A program made the translations under genes and the position numbers. A DNA stretch of 49,429 nt from contig JABELC010000019.1 in NCBI GenBank assembly GCA_028455995.1, forward strand, positions 1 through 49,429, written 5' to 3'. The first letter of the stretch is position 1. Every line of letters starts with the position of its first letter. Source of the DNA: Scleromitrula shiraiana (lineage: Eukaryota; Ascomycota; Leotiomycetes; Helotiales; Sclerotiniaceae). This document shows, piece by piece, positions 20,179 through 28,761 of the stretch. The notes beneath the pieces were generated by a model. That model had not been told where the DNA came from, ran no database searches, and saw nothing but the letters and a program-made list of their open reading frames with translations.

Positions 20179-20460
20179 AGCTATATATTGAACGCCTGGT
20201 CCACTTAATTCTAATCTTATTAAAACTGAAAAAGCTGTACCTAATAAACCCGAAAATAAGGCAAGTATAAGGTATAGTGTACCTATATCTTTAGCGTTTG
20301 AAGATAAAAACCATCTTTCCGTTCAAAGTGTAATGTTAGCCCTTAAAGCAGATAGTTTAGATCTTTTCTCTTTATTACCTTCTTCAAAATTAAGTGGGCT
20401 ATTATTAGCTATATTGCTATTATTTCTAATAAAAGAGGTATGTGGCTGACGAACCTGCAT
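20178..20460 (-). CDS. cox1: cox1 exon 1 with N-terminal extension
   Basis: 94 codons plus one base. The ATG at 20458-20460 starts MQVRQPHTSF..., about 45 residues of hydrophilic, Asn/Arg-rich sequence before the usual Cox1 N-terminus (TERWFLSSNAKDIGTLYLI). The conserved first membrane segment and GPGVQYIA follow. There is no ATG nearer the normal start, so the extension is probably translated unless an alternative codon such as TTG or ATT is used at about 20335-20350. Cox1 is the core subunit of complex IV. Confidence 0.9.
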
Positions 20461-21325
20461 ATTAAGTTTATATTCACTATAAGTTTGTATAATATATATT
20501 TACGCCCTGGTTTCATATTTCATGTTTCACTACTACGAAAGTGAGTGTGCCACGGTATATTTTTATATAAATTATAGGTTAGTTAATATTTAAAGGATTT
20601 TGGTTATTATAGCATATAATACATATATATTATAGTAGCGAAGAAATAATATAGAGTAATAAATTTGACTTTAATATACATTATTACTACAAATCCTTAC
20701 AGTGAGGATTTGTTAAATTTAATTTTTTATCTTAAAAGTATTATGTTTAACTAAATTTGCTTCAAATAAACTTACGGCTGCGTCAAAGTTATTCTTAAAA
20801 TTGACTCTAATTATTAATCAAGAAATTTTTTGCAAAATTAATGCAAAATAAAATAATGAATTAATATATTAAATGTAATTCCTCCGCAGGCAATAACCGA
20901 CTTCTTCTTTAGATTTTTAAATAGAGTGTACATATAAAAAATTTTTGTATTACTAACTATGATTATTGATACTCAAGTATATTATTAATATACCTATTAC
21001 TAGTTATTGTTAACATTAGTATCTAGTTATAGTAGCAAGTTAGAAAGAAGTAGAATAGATATTAAAAATAATATAAATAAAACCATAAAAACCAGAATTA
21101 AGGCACACACGCACGCATACGCCCTCCGTGGGGCAAACCATGGTTTTACTAATATTTTCTGAAATATTATCATAATAATATACTCATTATAAATATTATA
21201 CTTATATAAACCATATAGGCCGGCACAAGCTCATACTGGCCATAATTAAGTACTTATAAATTACTAAAATACTTACTATTATAAGGTATTTATGTGTATT
21301 ACGTATATAAAAATATTATAAATAA
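20461..21325 (-). other. gene-free leader between trnM and cox1, with intron-core relic
   Basis: No ORF or tRNA. Very AT-rich. A segment at about 20725-20825 is clearly similar to the 5' part of the rps3-bearing rnl intron (27768-27860), sharing the exact 13 bases AACTTACGGCTGC plus flanks; see findings. A short GC-rich cluster lies at about 21108-21140. The cox1 promoter and 5' leader probably lie here, but I see no motif I can name. Confidence 0.6.
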
Positions 21326-21397
21326 GCCGGGAGAGAAATTTGAATTCTCATTATTAATGCATGAAATTAATGTTTTAACCAATTAAACTATCCTGGC
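21326..21397 (-). tRNA. trnM: tRNA-Met (CAU), last of the cluster
   Basis: 72 nt cloverleaf; acceptor GCCAGGA/TCCCGGC with one A-C mismatch. Anticodon stem ATTAAT/ATTAAT encloses loop TTCATGC (anticodon CAU). T-loop TTCAAAT. Confidence 0.85.
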
Positions 21398-21549
21398 ATA
21401 ATTAATTGTTTGACTTTTATAGGTATAAACAGAATTTACTTTATTTAAATATAAAAATAAAGGTTTAGACAACTTATAATTTTTAATCGTCTTTGCTAGT
21501 TGAAAACATAAAAATAAATAGTATTTATATTATTTAATTTATAATAAGG

Positions 21550-21620
21550 GTGGATACCCTGATTTGAACAGAGAACAAATTGTGCCACATACAATCACTC
21601 TACCATTGAGTTATATCCAC
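21550..21620 (-). tRNA. trnH: tRNA-His (GUG)
   Basis: 71 nt; perfect acceptor GTGGATA/TATCCAC. Anticodon loop ATGTGGC between ATTGT and ACAAT. T-loop TTCAAAT. Confidence 0.92.
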
Positions 21621-21750
21621 TGACGCATATATGCACACTTCGTAGCCAACCTGCAGTCAAATGTTTTATTATAAAGATTCTTGATTTAGTTACTTAATGT
21701 AAAAGAAGTTTTATTAATAAATACCCAAAATCTATGTATTACCCATTTTT

Positions 21751-21823
21751 TTCAGGAGGATGACTTGAACACCCAAACTAGAATACCAAAAATTCTTGAC
21801 TTTACCTTTTTGTCTACCCTGAA
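21751..21823 (-). tRNA. trnQ: tRNA-Gln (UUG)
   Basis: 73 nt; acceptor TTCAGGG/TCCTGAA. Anticodon loop TTTTGGT between AGAAT and ATTCT. T-arm GGGTG/CATCC with TTCAAGT. Confidence 0.9.
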
Positions 21824-22673
21824 CTTTTTATATTAAATTTGTATATATCTAATATGTTTTTGGGTAATCTATTTAAAAAGTATTTTAATGTATACATTTA
21901 AGGCCCTACTTCGTCCCTCAAGACAACTATCGGCCTTAAAATTGTAGTTTCTGGTTATAATAAACACTATTATAACATATTTTGAATTCTACTGTAGAAT
22001 TTATAACTTTAAAAACCATATCAGCTTTGCTGATTCCCCCTCCCCCTCTTGATAATCCTCTTTTATAATTAGCTTTTGTAAAAAAAGACTTTTTGCTTAT
22101 TAACTTAAAGAGAAGTTAAAAAATTTTTTAGGTTAATTAGTCAATGTATTTAAGTCTGTCTACGATATACTAAAAATTTTAGATTTAAATACTGAATTAA
22201 ATATATCACAACCCTTGCTCCGCACAGGACGCCTGTTTCTCCCGCCCTCAAAATGAGGGCAGGGGGACCAAAATTTGATTAACTCACCTTTCAATAAGTA
22301 ATTTTTAAGTACTAATGCAGGTTTAAACTCCACAAAATAAAAAGAGCAAAACTCTAAGCAAATTATTAATAGGAAAAATTATTAGCATAAAGAAAACTAT
22401 TATCAGATTTACTAAAACTATTTTATACAAACTTGGTATTGCTAAAGGGTATCTCTTAATCATCCTTAAAATCTTTTATACCAGAATTGTTATTGTGCCT
22501 CACTCTTTTATTTATTCAAGGCCTGTGATACCGGCGCAGGTGGTTTCAATTTTCAAGATTATATAAAGATTATTAATACTATAATAAAAAGAAAAATAGA
22601 AATATAAATATATACATATATAAGTTGGCTATTAAATAAACCTCGTGTTATAAACTATAAATATTAGTAATTT
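21824..22673 (-). other. intergenic spacer trnQ-trnL(UAG) with GC clusters
   Basis: No gene recognised. It holds a short GC-rich element (about 21901-21936) and a long GC cluster (22211-22273). The rest is AT-rich with no tRNA or ORF signature. Confidence 0.6.
22211..22273. repeat. long GC cluster, copy 1
   Basis: Contains CTTGCTCCGCACAGG, CAGGCGTCC read on the other strand, and a hairpin of CCCGCCCTCA with a TGAGGGC arm. The CCCTCATTTTGAGGG hairpin and CGTCC-type end recur at 23843-23905 and 25657-25730 in the opposite orientation. Confidence 0.8.
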
Positions 22674-22757
22674 AAGGTAAATCCGACTTGAACGGATAAG
22701 ATTAAAAAAATCAAATAGGCCTAAGCTATTCATGTCTGCCAATTCCATCACTACCTT
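22674..22757 (-). tRNA. trnL: tRNA-Leu (UAG)
   Basis: 84 nt class II tRNA with a variable arm. Acceptor AAGGTAG/TTACCTT; anticodon loop CTTAGGC between AATAG and CTATT; T-loop TTCAAGT. Confidence 0.9.
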
Positions 22758-22791
22758 TAATATATATATATCAAAATATATACATATAACT

Positions 22792-22825
22792 GCTCGAGAT
22801 AAGATTTGAACTTATATCTGAGCCA
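22792..22825 (-). pseudogene. duplicate 3' half of tRNA-Phe
   Basis: Carries a T-arm (ATAAG/CTTAT around TTCAAAT) and the acceptor 3' strand CTCGAGC, both nearly identical to trnF just upstream. It lacks the D and anticodon arms. It sits where trnK usually lies in this cluster. Confidence 0.75.
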
Positions 22826-22840
22826 TTCCAAATATAATTG

Positions 22841-22913
22841 CTCGAGGTAAGATTTGAACTTACAACCAGAATAGCTTCAGTATCCTGCTCTACCGGGTTG
22901 AGCTTCTCGAACT
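22841..22913 (-). tRNA. trnF: tRNA-Phe (GAA)
   Basis: 73 nt; acceptor GTTCGAG/CTCGAGC. Anticodon loop CTGAAGC between GGATA and TATTC. T-loop TTCAAAT. Confidence 0.9.
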
Positions 22914-22916
22914 TAG

Positions 22917-22958
22917 TACAAACAATAAAGATAACGCGCTTATTAGTCTTGTTTGTAC
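22917..22958. repeat. 10-bp inverted repeat just upstream of trnF
   Basis: Arms GTACAAACAA (22917-22926) and TTGTTTGTAC (22949-22958) are perfect complements around a 22-nt loop. It begins four bases from the trnF 5' end and could be a processing or regulatory hairpin. Confidence 0.6.
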
Positions 22959-23169
22959 AAAAAACATAGTTATGTCTATGCATTGGTTATTATGAATTTA
23001 TTTAGAAGTGCTTTGCCTTCTTTTTTATATCTACGTAATGTGGGCGCGCCCCACTAAAGGGGTGCGGCACCAATTTCTAAATGTTTGGCGCGTCCAAGTT
23101 ATTTTTAAATATTATAATGTTATTTATTTCTATGTCTGTAACTTTCACAGGTAAATGCTTTGTTAATGC

Positions 23170-23690
23170 AATTTTATTTTTGGTTTCTATAGTGTGAGTA
23201 AAAAAAAATATATGTGTTTATACCAAATCGAGACTTAGCAGCTATTCTCATTTTTCTCTAGATTCTTCTGAAAATACACGGTTATTTAAAGCATTACTAA
23301 TTAATTGTTTAGTACTCTCAGATTGTATACTACCTAAACGTGAACCCGCTACTTGTAATATAGTGCGCCTTAGGTTTTAATATATCTATATAATACTGTT
23401 CTCTGGATAATAATATACTTAGGTCGCAATACTCTAAAATATCCAAACTAAAACTATTCATTCCGTGTTTTAATATTGAACTATAAATAATACTTGTACC
23501 TAATTCTACTCCCCTTTTAAGATAAACTTCGGAGTAATAATTACCAAATCTACCTCTTAAATTTACAGAGGACCCAATATAGCTTTACCTGGAATCAAAA
23601 TATTCCAACGATAAATACCACACTTCTTTACATTTTCATAAAAAAAATTCTCGCTTTGTCTTTGCCTGCACAAGGGTACGATAAGTACGA
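23170..23690 (-). pseudogene. GIY-YIG endonuclease relic in the tRNA cluster
   Basis: Recognisable pieces: KKCGIYRWNI (near 23600-23635), YSSILKHGMNSFSLDILEYCDLS, LSREQYYIDILKP, then after a short GC insertion (about 23365-23375) in another frame LQVAGSRLGSIQSE. The YIG half is degraded and the frame is broken. It lies between trnL(UAA) and trnF, outside any intron. Confidence 0.75.
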
Positions 23691-23829
23691 TAAAAGGGCA
23701 TAATATTCAACCGACTATCATTATTAAACAAATCACCAGATGGTTTAGCAATATCACTTTTATTTCTCTTGCCTGCGGAGTAAAAAGATCTAAATTCGTT
23801 TTTTATTATAGAAGTTTAGGTTTTTCTGC

Positions 23830-23945
23830 GCGCCGCACCCCTCCTGCCCTCATTTTGAGGGCGGGAGAAACAGGCGTCCGCCCCCCAGCTTCTGGCTCCG
23901 CACAGGGAGGGGGAGCAAGTGGGGAATTCCCCTGCAAAGCTGGGA
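23830..23945. repeat. long GC cluster, copy 2 (tandem GC elements)
   Basis: CCTGCCCTCATTTTGAGGG hairpin followed by GGAGAAACAGGCGTCC, then a second unit with GGCTCCGCACAGG and a C/G-run hairpin (GGGGAATTCCCC). About 116 nt of high GC in AT-rich DNA, splitting two GIY-YIG relics. Confidence 0.8.
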
Positions 23946-23949
23946 ATAA

Positions 23950-24120
23950 TAGTTTATTAATTTTTGCGCTAAATTTAAAACAGAGCCTACATAAATTTAT
24001 AATTATTATGCGCTAATTAAAGAATATTTTATCGGCGTAGCAGGCCCTTCATCAAGATACCTGAAACTTAAATTTAAAGTATCCGCATTTTCATAAGATA
24101 TGGACTATTTTTCTTTAATA
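23950..24120 (-). pseudogene. GIY-YIG relic, N-terminal piece
   Basis: SYENADTLNLSF (typical lead-in of these proteins), a stop, then IYVGSVLNLAQKLINYYS, the YIG half of a GIY-YIG domain. Truncated by the GC cluster. Possibly the other end of the relic at 23170-23690 or a separate copy. Confidence 0.55.
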
Positions 24121-24274
24121 ACTCAGTTATTTTATAGTATACCGGTAAGCAGGCAGAACTTCCTGGTCCATAGCCCTCCGTAGGAGAGATTAAGGTTAAA
24201 CAAAATTATATTAGTATATTTTTTTGTAAGCTTACTTCACCTGCACATACCTGCTTTGCCTTTATAAGCGAAAT

Positions 24275-24355
24275 ATCCGAGAAAGGATTTGAACCTTTAT
24301 GACTTGCGTCAGCAAAATTTAAGTTTGCCCTGTCTACCAATTCCAGCACTCGGAT
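24275..24355 (-). tRNA. trnL: tRNA-Leu (UAA)
   Basis: 81 nt class II tRNA; perfect acceptor ATCCGAG/CTCGGAT. Anticodon loop CTTAAAT between GCAAA and TTTGC. T-loop TTCAAAT. Confidence 0.92.
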
Positions 24356-24379
24356 TTTAATACACTAAAAGTATTAGAT

Positions 24380-24451
24380 AAGGCCAGAGTGATTTGAACA
24401 CTCATCTCAGCTGTCATGAGCAGCTTGCTTTACCAATTAAGCTATAGCCTT
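24380..24451 (-). tRNA. trnM: tRNA-Met (CAU)
   Basis: 72 nt; acceptor AAGGCTA/TGGCCTT. Anticodon loop CTCATGA between AGCTG and CAGCT. T-loop TTCAAAT. Confidence 0.88.
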
Positions 24452-24492
24452 ATTGACTAAAGATAATAGGTTAGTTTTTAGTCAATAAAAAT

Positions 24493-24560
24493 GCGGACAA
24501 AGGATTTGCACCTTTATAGATTGGTCATGAGTCAATTATGTTACTATTACATCAATCCGC
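24493..24560 (-). tRNA. trnM: tRNA-Met (CAU), variant T-loop
   Basis: 68 nt; acceptor GCGGATT/TGTCCGC with one weak pair. Anticodon loop CTCATGA; T-loop TGCAAAT in place of TTCAAAT. One of three CAU tRNAs here, as is common in this fungal cluster. Confidence 0.8.
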
Positions 24561-24594
24561 TTTAAAAAATATAATCTACATGTATAAGTTTATT

Positions 24595-24666
24595 AGCCTC
24601 AGAGGGGTTCGAACCCTCGTATGTAATGATGAAAACATTATGTCTTAACCACTTGACTATGGGGCC
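24595..24666 (-). tRNA. trnE: tRNA-Glu (UUC)
   Basis: 72 nt; anticodon loop TTTTCAT between TAATG and CATTA. T-arm GAGGG/CCCTC with TTCGAAC. Acceptor GGCCCCA/TGAGGCT has one mismatch and a G-T pair. Confidence 0.88.
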
Positions 24667-24736
24667 TTATATTATCATATGTTTGTTGGTTGGCTCTACA
24701 TACACACAAGCTTACCATGGCAAGCCTGCGTGTAAA

Positions 24737-24806
24737 GCCCAATGCAAGTATCGCACTTGCTTCAGCTGGTTACAAAACAGCTACATTACTTTTATGCTAA
24801 TCAGGC
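24737..24806 (-). tRNA. trnT: tRNA-Thr (UGU)
   Basis: 70 nt; acceptor GCCTGAT/ATTGGGC. Anticodon loop TTTGTAA with one stem mismatch. T-arm GCAAG/CTTGC around TGCGATA. Its place next to rnl fits the T-E-M-M order. Confidence 0.75.
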
Positions 24807-24949
24807 TAAATATTTTATTAATAATTTAATGTGTGATATACTACAATGTTTAGTCATATATAAAATTAGTACTTTATACCTAAAAACATTTAAATTCTTT
24901 CAGCTAAAGCCTATTAATTGCACTTAATATTATCAATTTTATTTGAAAA

Positions 24950-25417
24950 AAAATAATATTAATTACAAAATCGTAGTGTTCAACTACGTATATTTAAGAA
25001 TATCTTAAGGTAAGTTTCGTGCCTAGATGCATTCAGCACTTATCTTTAACTAACTTAGCGTTCCTGCCGTGCCTATGCTATAGATTTACTTAAGTGAAAG
25101 TAACATCCCTACTCACACTATTTAGTTTATTGAGCTTTCTACCTTTTTTTAATATTGGGCACATAAACAACAGGTAAACCATAGGTTAATATACCCAGCT
25201 CCTTTCGTACGAGGGGGCTATCCTTATTTTATTCTAATTTCCTCTAGAAGATAGAAACCATACTGTCTCACGACGTATTTAACCCAGCTCGTGTAACTTT
25301 TTAATCGACGAACAGTCGAACCCTTCATAATTCCTGCGTTCATGTGGATAAGTTAAGCCGACATCGAGGTGCCAAACTGCGCACTCAATTTGTACTCTCT
25401 GGCGCAATTAGCCTGTT
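24950..25417 (-). rRNA. rnl: rnl exon 5 (3' end of large-subunit rRNA)
   Basis: Begins AACAGGCTAAT right after the rps3 intron (E. coli A2450). It contains TTTGGCACCTCGATGTCGGC, the GAGCTGGGTT/ACGTCGTGAGACAG region and the sarcin-ricin loop (CTCGTACGAAAGGAGC, near 25198-25213). The 3' end, about 24950, is approximate. Confidence 0.9.
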
Positions 25418-25656
25418 CAATATTTGTTATAAAGATAAATCTATCCTATTTTCCTTGCTGGTGCGTACATGCAGGTATAAGAGGAAAGACTTGTTATATA
25501 TATTATTTATATATTTCTTTATATCCATTTCTTACAAAATGGTTCAGACTATTTCTTCATATTTATTTTCTGTATATAATGCAACGCTAAAAATAAAAAC
25601 CCCACTGCGTAGCTGCGTAGCTAAAGACGAAAAGTATAACAATATTTTTTTCTCTC

Positions 25657-25730
25657 CCTTGCTACGCACAGGACGCTTCGCCGCTCCTCCTGCCCTCATT
25701 TTGAGGGCCGGCGAAACAGGCGTCCGGCTG
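25657..25730. repeat. long GC cluster, copy 3, inside the rps3 intron
   Basis: CTTGCTACGCACAGGACG, then a CCTGCCCTCATTTTGAGGG hairpin and GCGAAACAGGCGTCC, nearly the same module as at 22211 and 23843. Followed by a CGAAGTGTG-type short element (25743-25770). Confidence 0.8.
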
Positions 25731-25798
25731 CTTGGCAGAGCATGACGAAGTGTGTCTGCATGCATGTATGCAGATCGGACAAGGTTTAAGTAAAAATT

Positions 25799-27515
25799 TT
25801 ACTTACTACTTACCCAACCTTTAACTCCAAAAGCTCCAATACGATTTTTAGAGTGAAGCATTGAATATTGTACGTTAGATTTAACATGACCTCTTAATAT
25901 TACTGCAGACAATCCTTTAAAGGAAGAATCTACATTTTTTAAACCACCTTTTCATCTCAATTTAAAAACAGACCTAGAAGCAGTAAACCGTCTTGTTAAT
26001 CTACCTTTAGCTTCTATTCTAATACCAGCCATATTTATATGCTTTAAAGATCTAAGTATATAATTTTTTAATGAAATAGGACGTTTAACAAATGGTAATA
26101 TACTTTTAATTTCTTTTTTAAAATTACTAGCCCTGGCGGAGGGTTTTCCTTCGGATAGAAGCCTAGTTTTCGAGTTTTTACCTATTTTAGCTGAAAAAAA
26201 AGGGAAAATATTTAAGAGTAGTTTATTTAAAGAATCTTTAGTCATTTCTGCTCCTCATTTTTTATTACCTTTCCCAGCCGGGCTGGGAAAAGCTAATAAG
26301 GAATTAATTTTAAAGTTTCTCATTTTATTAATTAATAGCTCTTCTTTATTATTTTTATATTTTTCTTTTATTATACTTACATTTGGTATTTTAACATCAT
26401 TTAATGATTTTTTTAATACACTATATAGTTTATTATCTCTATTTTTTAATTTTAAAGTAATAGCTTGCGTAAAAATATCACTATTCAAATGCATTTTTTT
26501 CAAATTAATAAGATTAAATTCTATATTTTTATTATAAATTTGGCTAACTAGATATCTTAGTTCGAATAAAAAAGCATGTTTAAACTTAATTTGATTAAGT
26601 GTAAGTAACTTTATATATAGTTTTAATTTATTAAGATAATATAATTTAACTTTATGCATATAATCACTATAATTAGGATATTTAATACTATAAAGACTCA
26701 AAACTTTATGGTTAAAAATTAAAAGTTTTTCATCTTCACTTAATACTTTGGTTTCAACTAAACTAGATATGGAGTTAATATATTTATTTGTTAGATTAAA
26801 GTATTTACATAATTTTTCCTCAAAGGATATTTTAAAGGATGTTGTATAATCTATATAATGATCTGGTATTCTCAGATATTCTTTAAGACTAAAAGGTCTA
26901 TTATAAGATATGATCTCTTTTTTATTTCTATCTATATTTATATACCGTTTTAAACGTACATTAGGTCTATATAAATTAAAAATTTCTTCTTTAATTTTTC
27001 TAATTAAATATTTTTTTTCTGTATTATATAAATATAAAGTAATAATAGCTTTAGAACTACTATGTTTTAAATCCCCTTTAGCTACAAAAATTTTATTTGC
27101 AGATAATCTTCTAGAAATACTACGTTTACCTCCAGATATATTTCGTTTACCTTTAAGGGTTTTTTTATTTTTTTTTTTTTTAAAATAAAAGTTAAAATAA
27201 CTTTTCACTAAACTCATCAAATTATTATCAGCTACTGGTAATAACTTAGTATAGTTTTTATTATAAGCATAAATACTATTTCTTCATTCTTGAGCTGCAG
27301 GTGTAAAATGTTTTACCTGTCCTTTATCACTCGTTTTTTCCTTTAAAGGAATAACTTTAACATTATATTTTTTTTTTCTAAAAAAAATCAGTGGTACTTG
27401 GCTTCGCGAGCGAGGGTCGCCTAAACCATATGATTTTTTTTTTTTTTTTTTTTTTTCCGGGTCTATCTGCTCTGTCACTGTAAGAGATGGGTTTTATATT
27501 TAATATTTTTCTCAT
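25799..27515 (-). CDS. rps3: mitochondrial ribosomal protein uS3 (Rps3)
   Basis: Frame from 27478 to TAA 25799-25801 (559 codons in code 4). The conserved N-terminal block (KHFTPAAQEWRNSIYAYNKN, then KLLPVADNN) and the C-terminal block (RIEAKGRLTRRFTASRSVF, then SKNRIGAFGVKGW) identify small-subunit protein S3. The middle is Lys/Asn/Leu-rich, as usual. The start is uncertain: this frame has only GTG (27476-27478). An ATG at 27513-27515 opens a good N-terminus (MRKILNIKPISYSDRAD) one frame away, and a run of about 23 A separates the two frames, so a length error or natural slippage there would join them. A GC element (27398-27421) sits in frame just after the A-run. Confidence 0.92.
27398..27421. 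repeat. GC element in rps3
   Basis: GCTTCGCGAGCGAGGGTCGCC, partly palindromic, in frame in the variable N-terminal region of Rps3. Confidence 0.65.
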
Positions 27516-27903
27516 TTTTAACTTTTTTTTTTTTTGCTTTATTATGTTTTGCTCATGCTCATTATTTGATGAGTCTATTTCATTAATATTAATATTAATT
27601 ATTATATAATTTTTTTATGGCAGGGCTCTGCCAAGAATTAAAAATTAGATTTAACTATAAATAAAATAGTTTATTTATATATACAGATAAATTTATATGT
27701 TGGGTTTAAAAGAAGGATTATTGTCAGCATTCCTCACCTTCTAGTCGTTGAACGTTTTTACATATTTATCTTAAAAAAAATGCTTAAGTAAATTTCGCTT
27801 CAAGTGAACTTACGGCTGCGCCAAAGTCATTCTTGAAATTAACCCAATTATTTGCCAATAGATTTATTCTCTAAAATTAGAAACAAAACATTGGAGGACT
27901 AAC

Positions 27904-28761
27904 ATCCCTAGCGTAGCTTTTTCAAAAATCCAAGACCTTTCCTTTATGCATCTTGTGATCATATGCCCCGCTTACGCGACTGATAGACGTGTAAGTCAAA
28001 CAGTAAAGCAAGATTAAGCCATTAAACTTGACAAGTAATAAACATAATTATATAAAAAGTGTAATTTAAACTAATTATATAACTAAAAACATTAGAAAAA
28101 TAAGAGCTTAGCTCCTGGTGCGTGCCAGCGTGCAAGCCTGCAGAGCCCATATTCCACTTTTCAAATTAATGTTTTAATTACATCTATTTTCCATATAGTT
28201 AAAATCTTACTTAAATTAAAATATTAATTCCAACTTAATAGATATATAGTTGAATTAGTTATAGCCTAGGCTAAACCAATAACATACTAAAAATAAAACA
28301 TATAAAATTTATATATTTAATTGCCATAACCAAGTTATGGCAATTTTACAAAATTAACTTTGGATACACCCAGGTACTTTTTATGGGATCTGTGCCCCGC
28401 ATAAACTGCCTCCTAGCCATTGTCCCCTATATGTGGGTTAATCGCAATATTTAACAACGTCTTAAAAAAACGCCTTATAAAACAACGTAGACTCTATAGT
28501 CTACAAATATGACAAACAAAATAAAGGTGTTTCAATTATGCCAGATCAACTACCTTATACACTAGTATTGGTTCTATCATATTTAATAACTAGCAACAGT
28601 AAAGCTGCATAGGGTCTTCTCGTCTAACTAGAGGTAAACTGTATCTGCACAGTTATTCCAATTTCACTGAGCCAATCATTGAGACAGCTGTTGTATCGTT
28701 AAATCATTCATGCAAGACCGCATTTAACGGCCAGGGTATTCCGCTACCTTAGGACCCTCAT
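27904..28761 (-). rRNA. rnl: rnl exon 4
   Basis: Starts in helix 69 (ATGAGGGTCCTAAGGTAGCG) and contains the GACGAGAAGACCCTATG motif (E. coli about 2060). It ends at ...GCTACGCTAGGGAT (2449). An AT-rich variable region in the middle (about 28050-28350) includes a GC element near 28110-28140 and a perfect hairpin TTGCCATAAC/GTTATGGCAA (28321-28343). Confidence 0.92.

Larger units (their letters stand above)
25418..27903 (-). mobile_element. rnl group I intron at E. coli position 2449 (rps3 intron)
   Basis: The 5' exon ends ...GCTAGGGAT (U2449) and the 3' exon is AACAGG, exactly the classic ascomycete rps3 intron site (also the yeast omega site). Core sequence near 27715-27860 includes GTTCAACGACTAG and GACTTTGGCGCAGCC. 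2486 bp, with rps3 filling most of it and a long GC cluster after the gene. Confidence 0.93.

Noticed and set aside
22201..22273. Repeated GC hairpins considered as a CRISPR array
   Set aside because: Copies are few, irregularly spaced and inverted relative to each other; no regular spacers, and the genome is mitochondrial.
25344..25745. Plus-strand frames near the rnl 3' end
   Set aside because: They run antisense through conserved 23S sequence, intron and a GC cluster.
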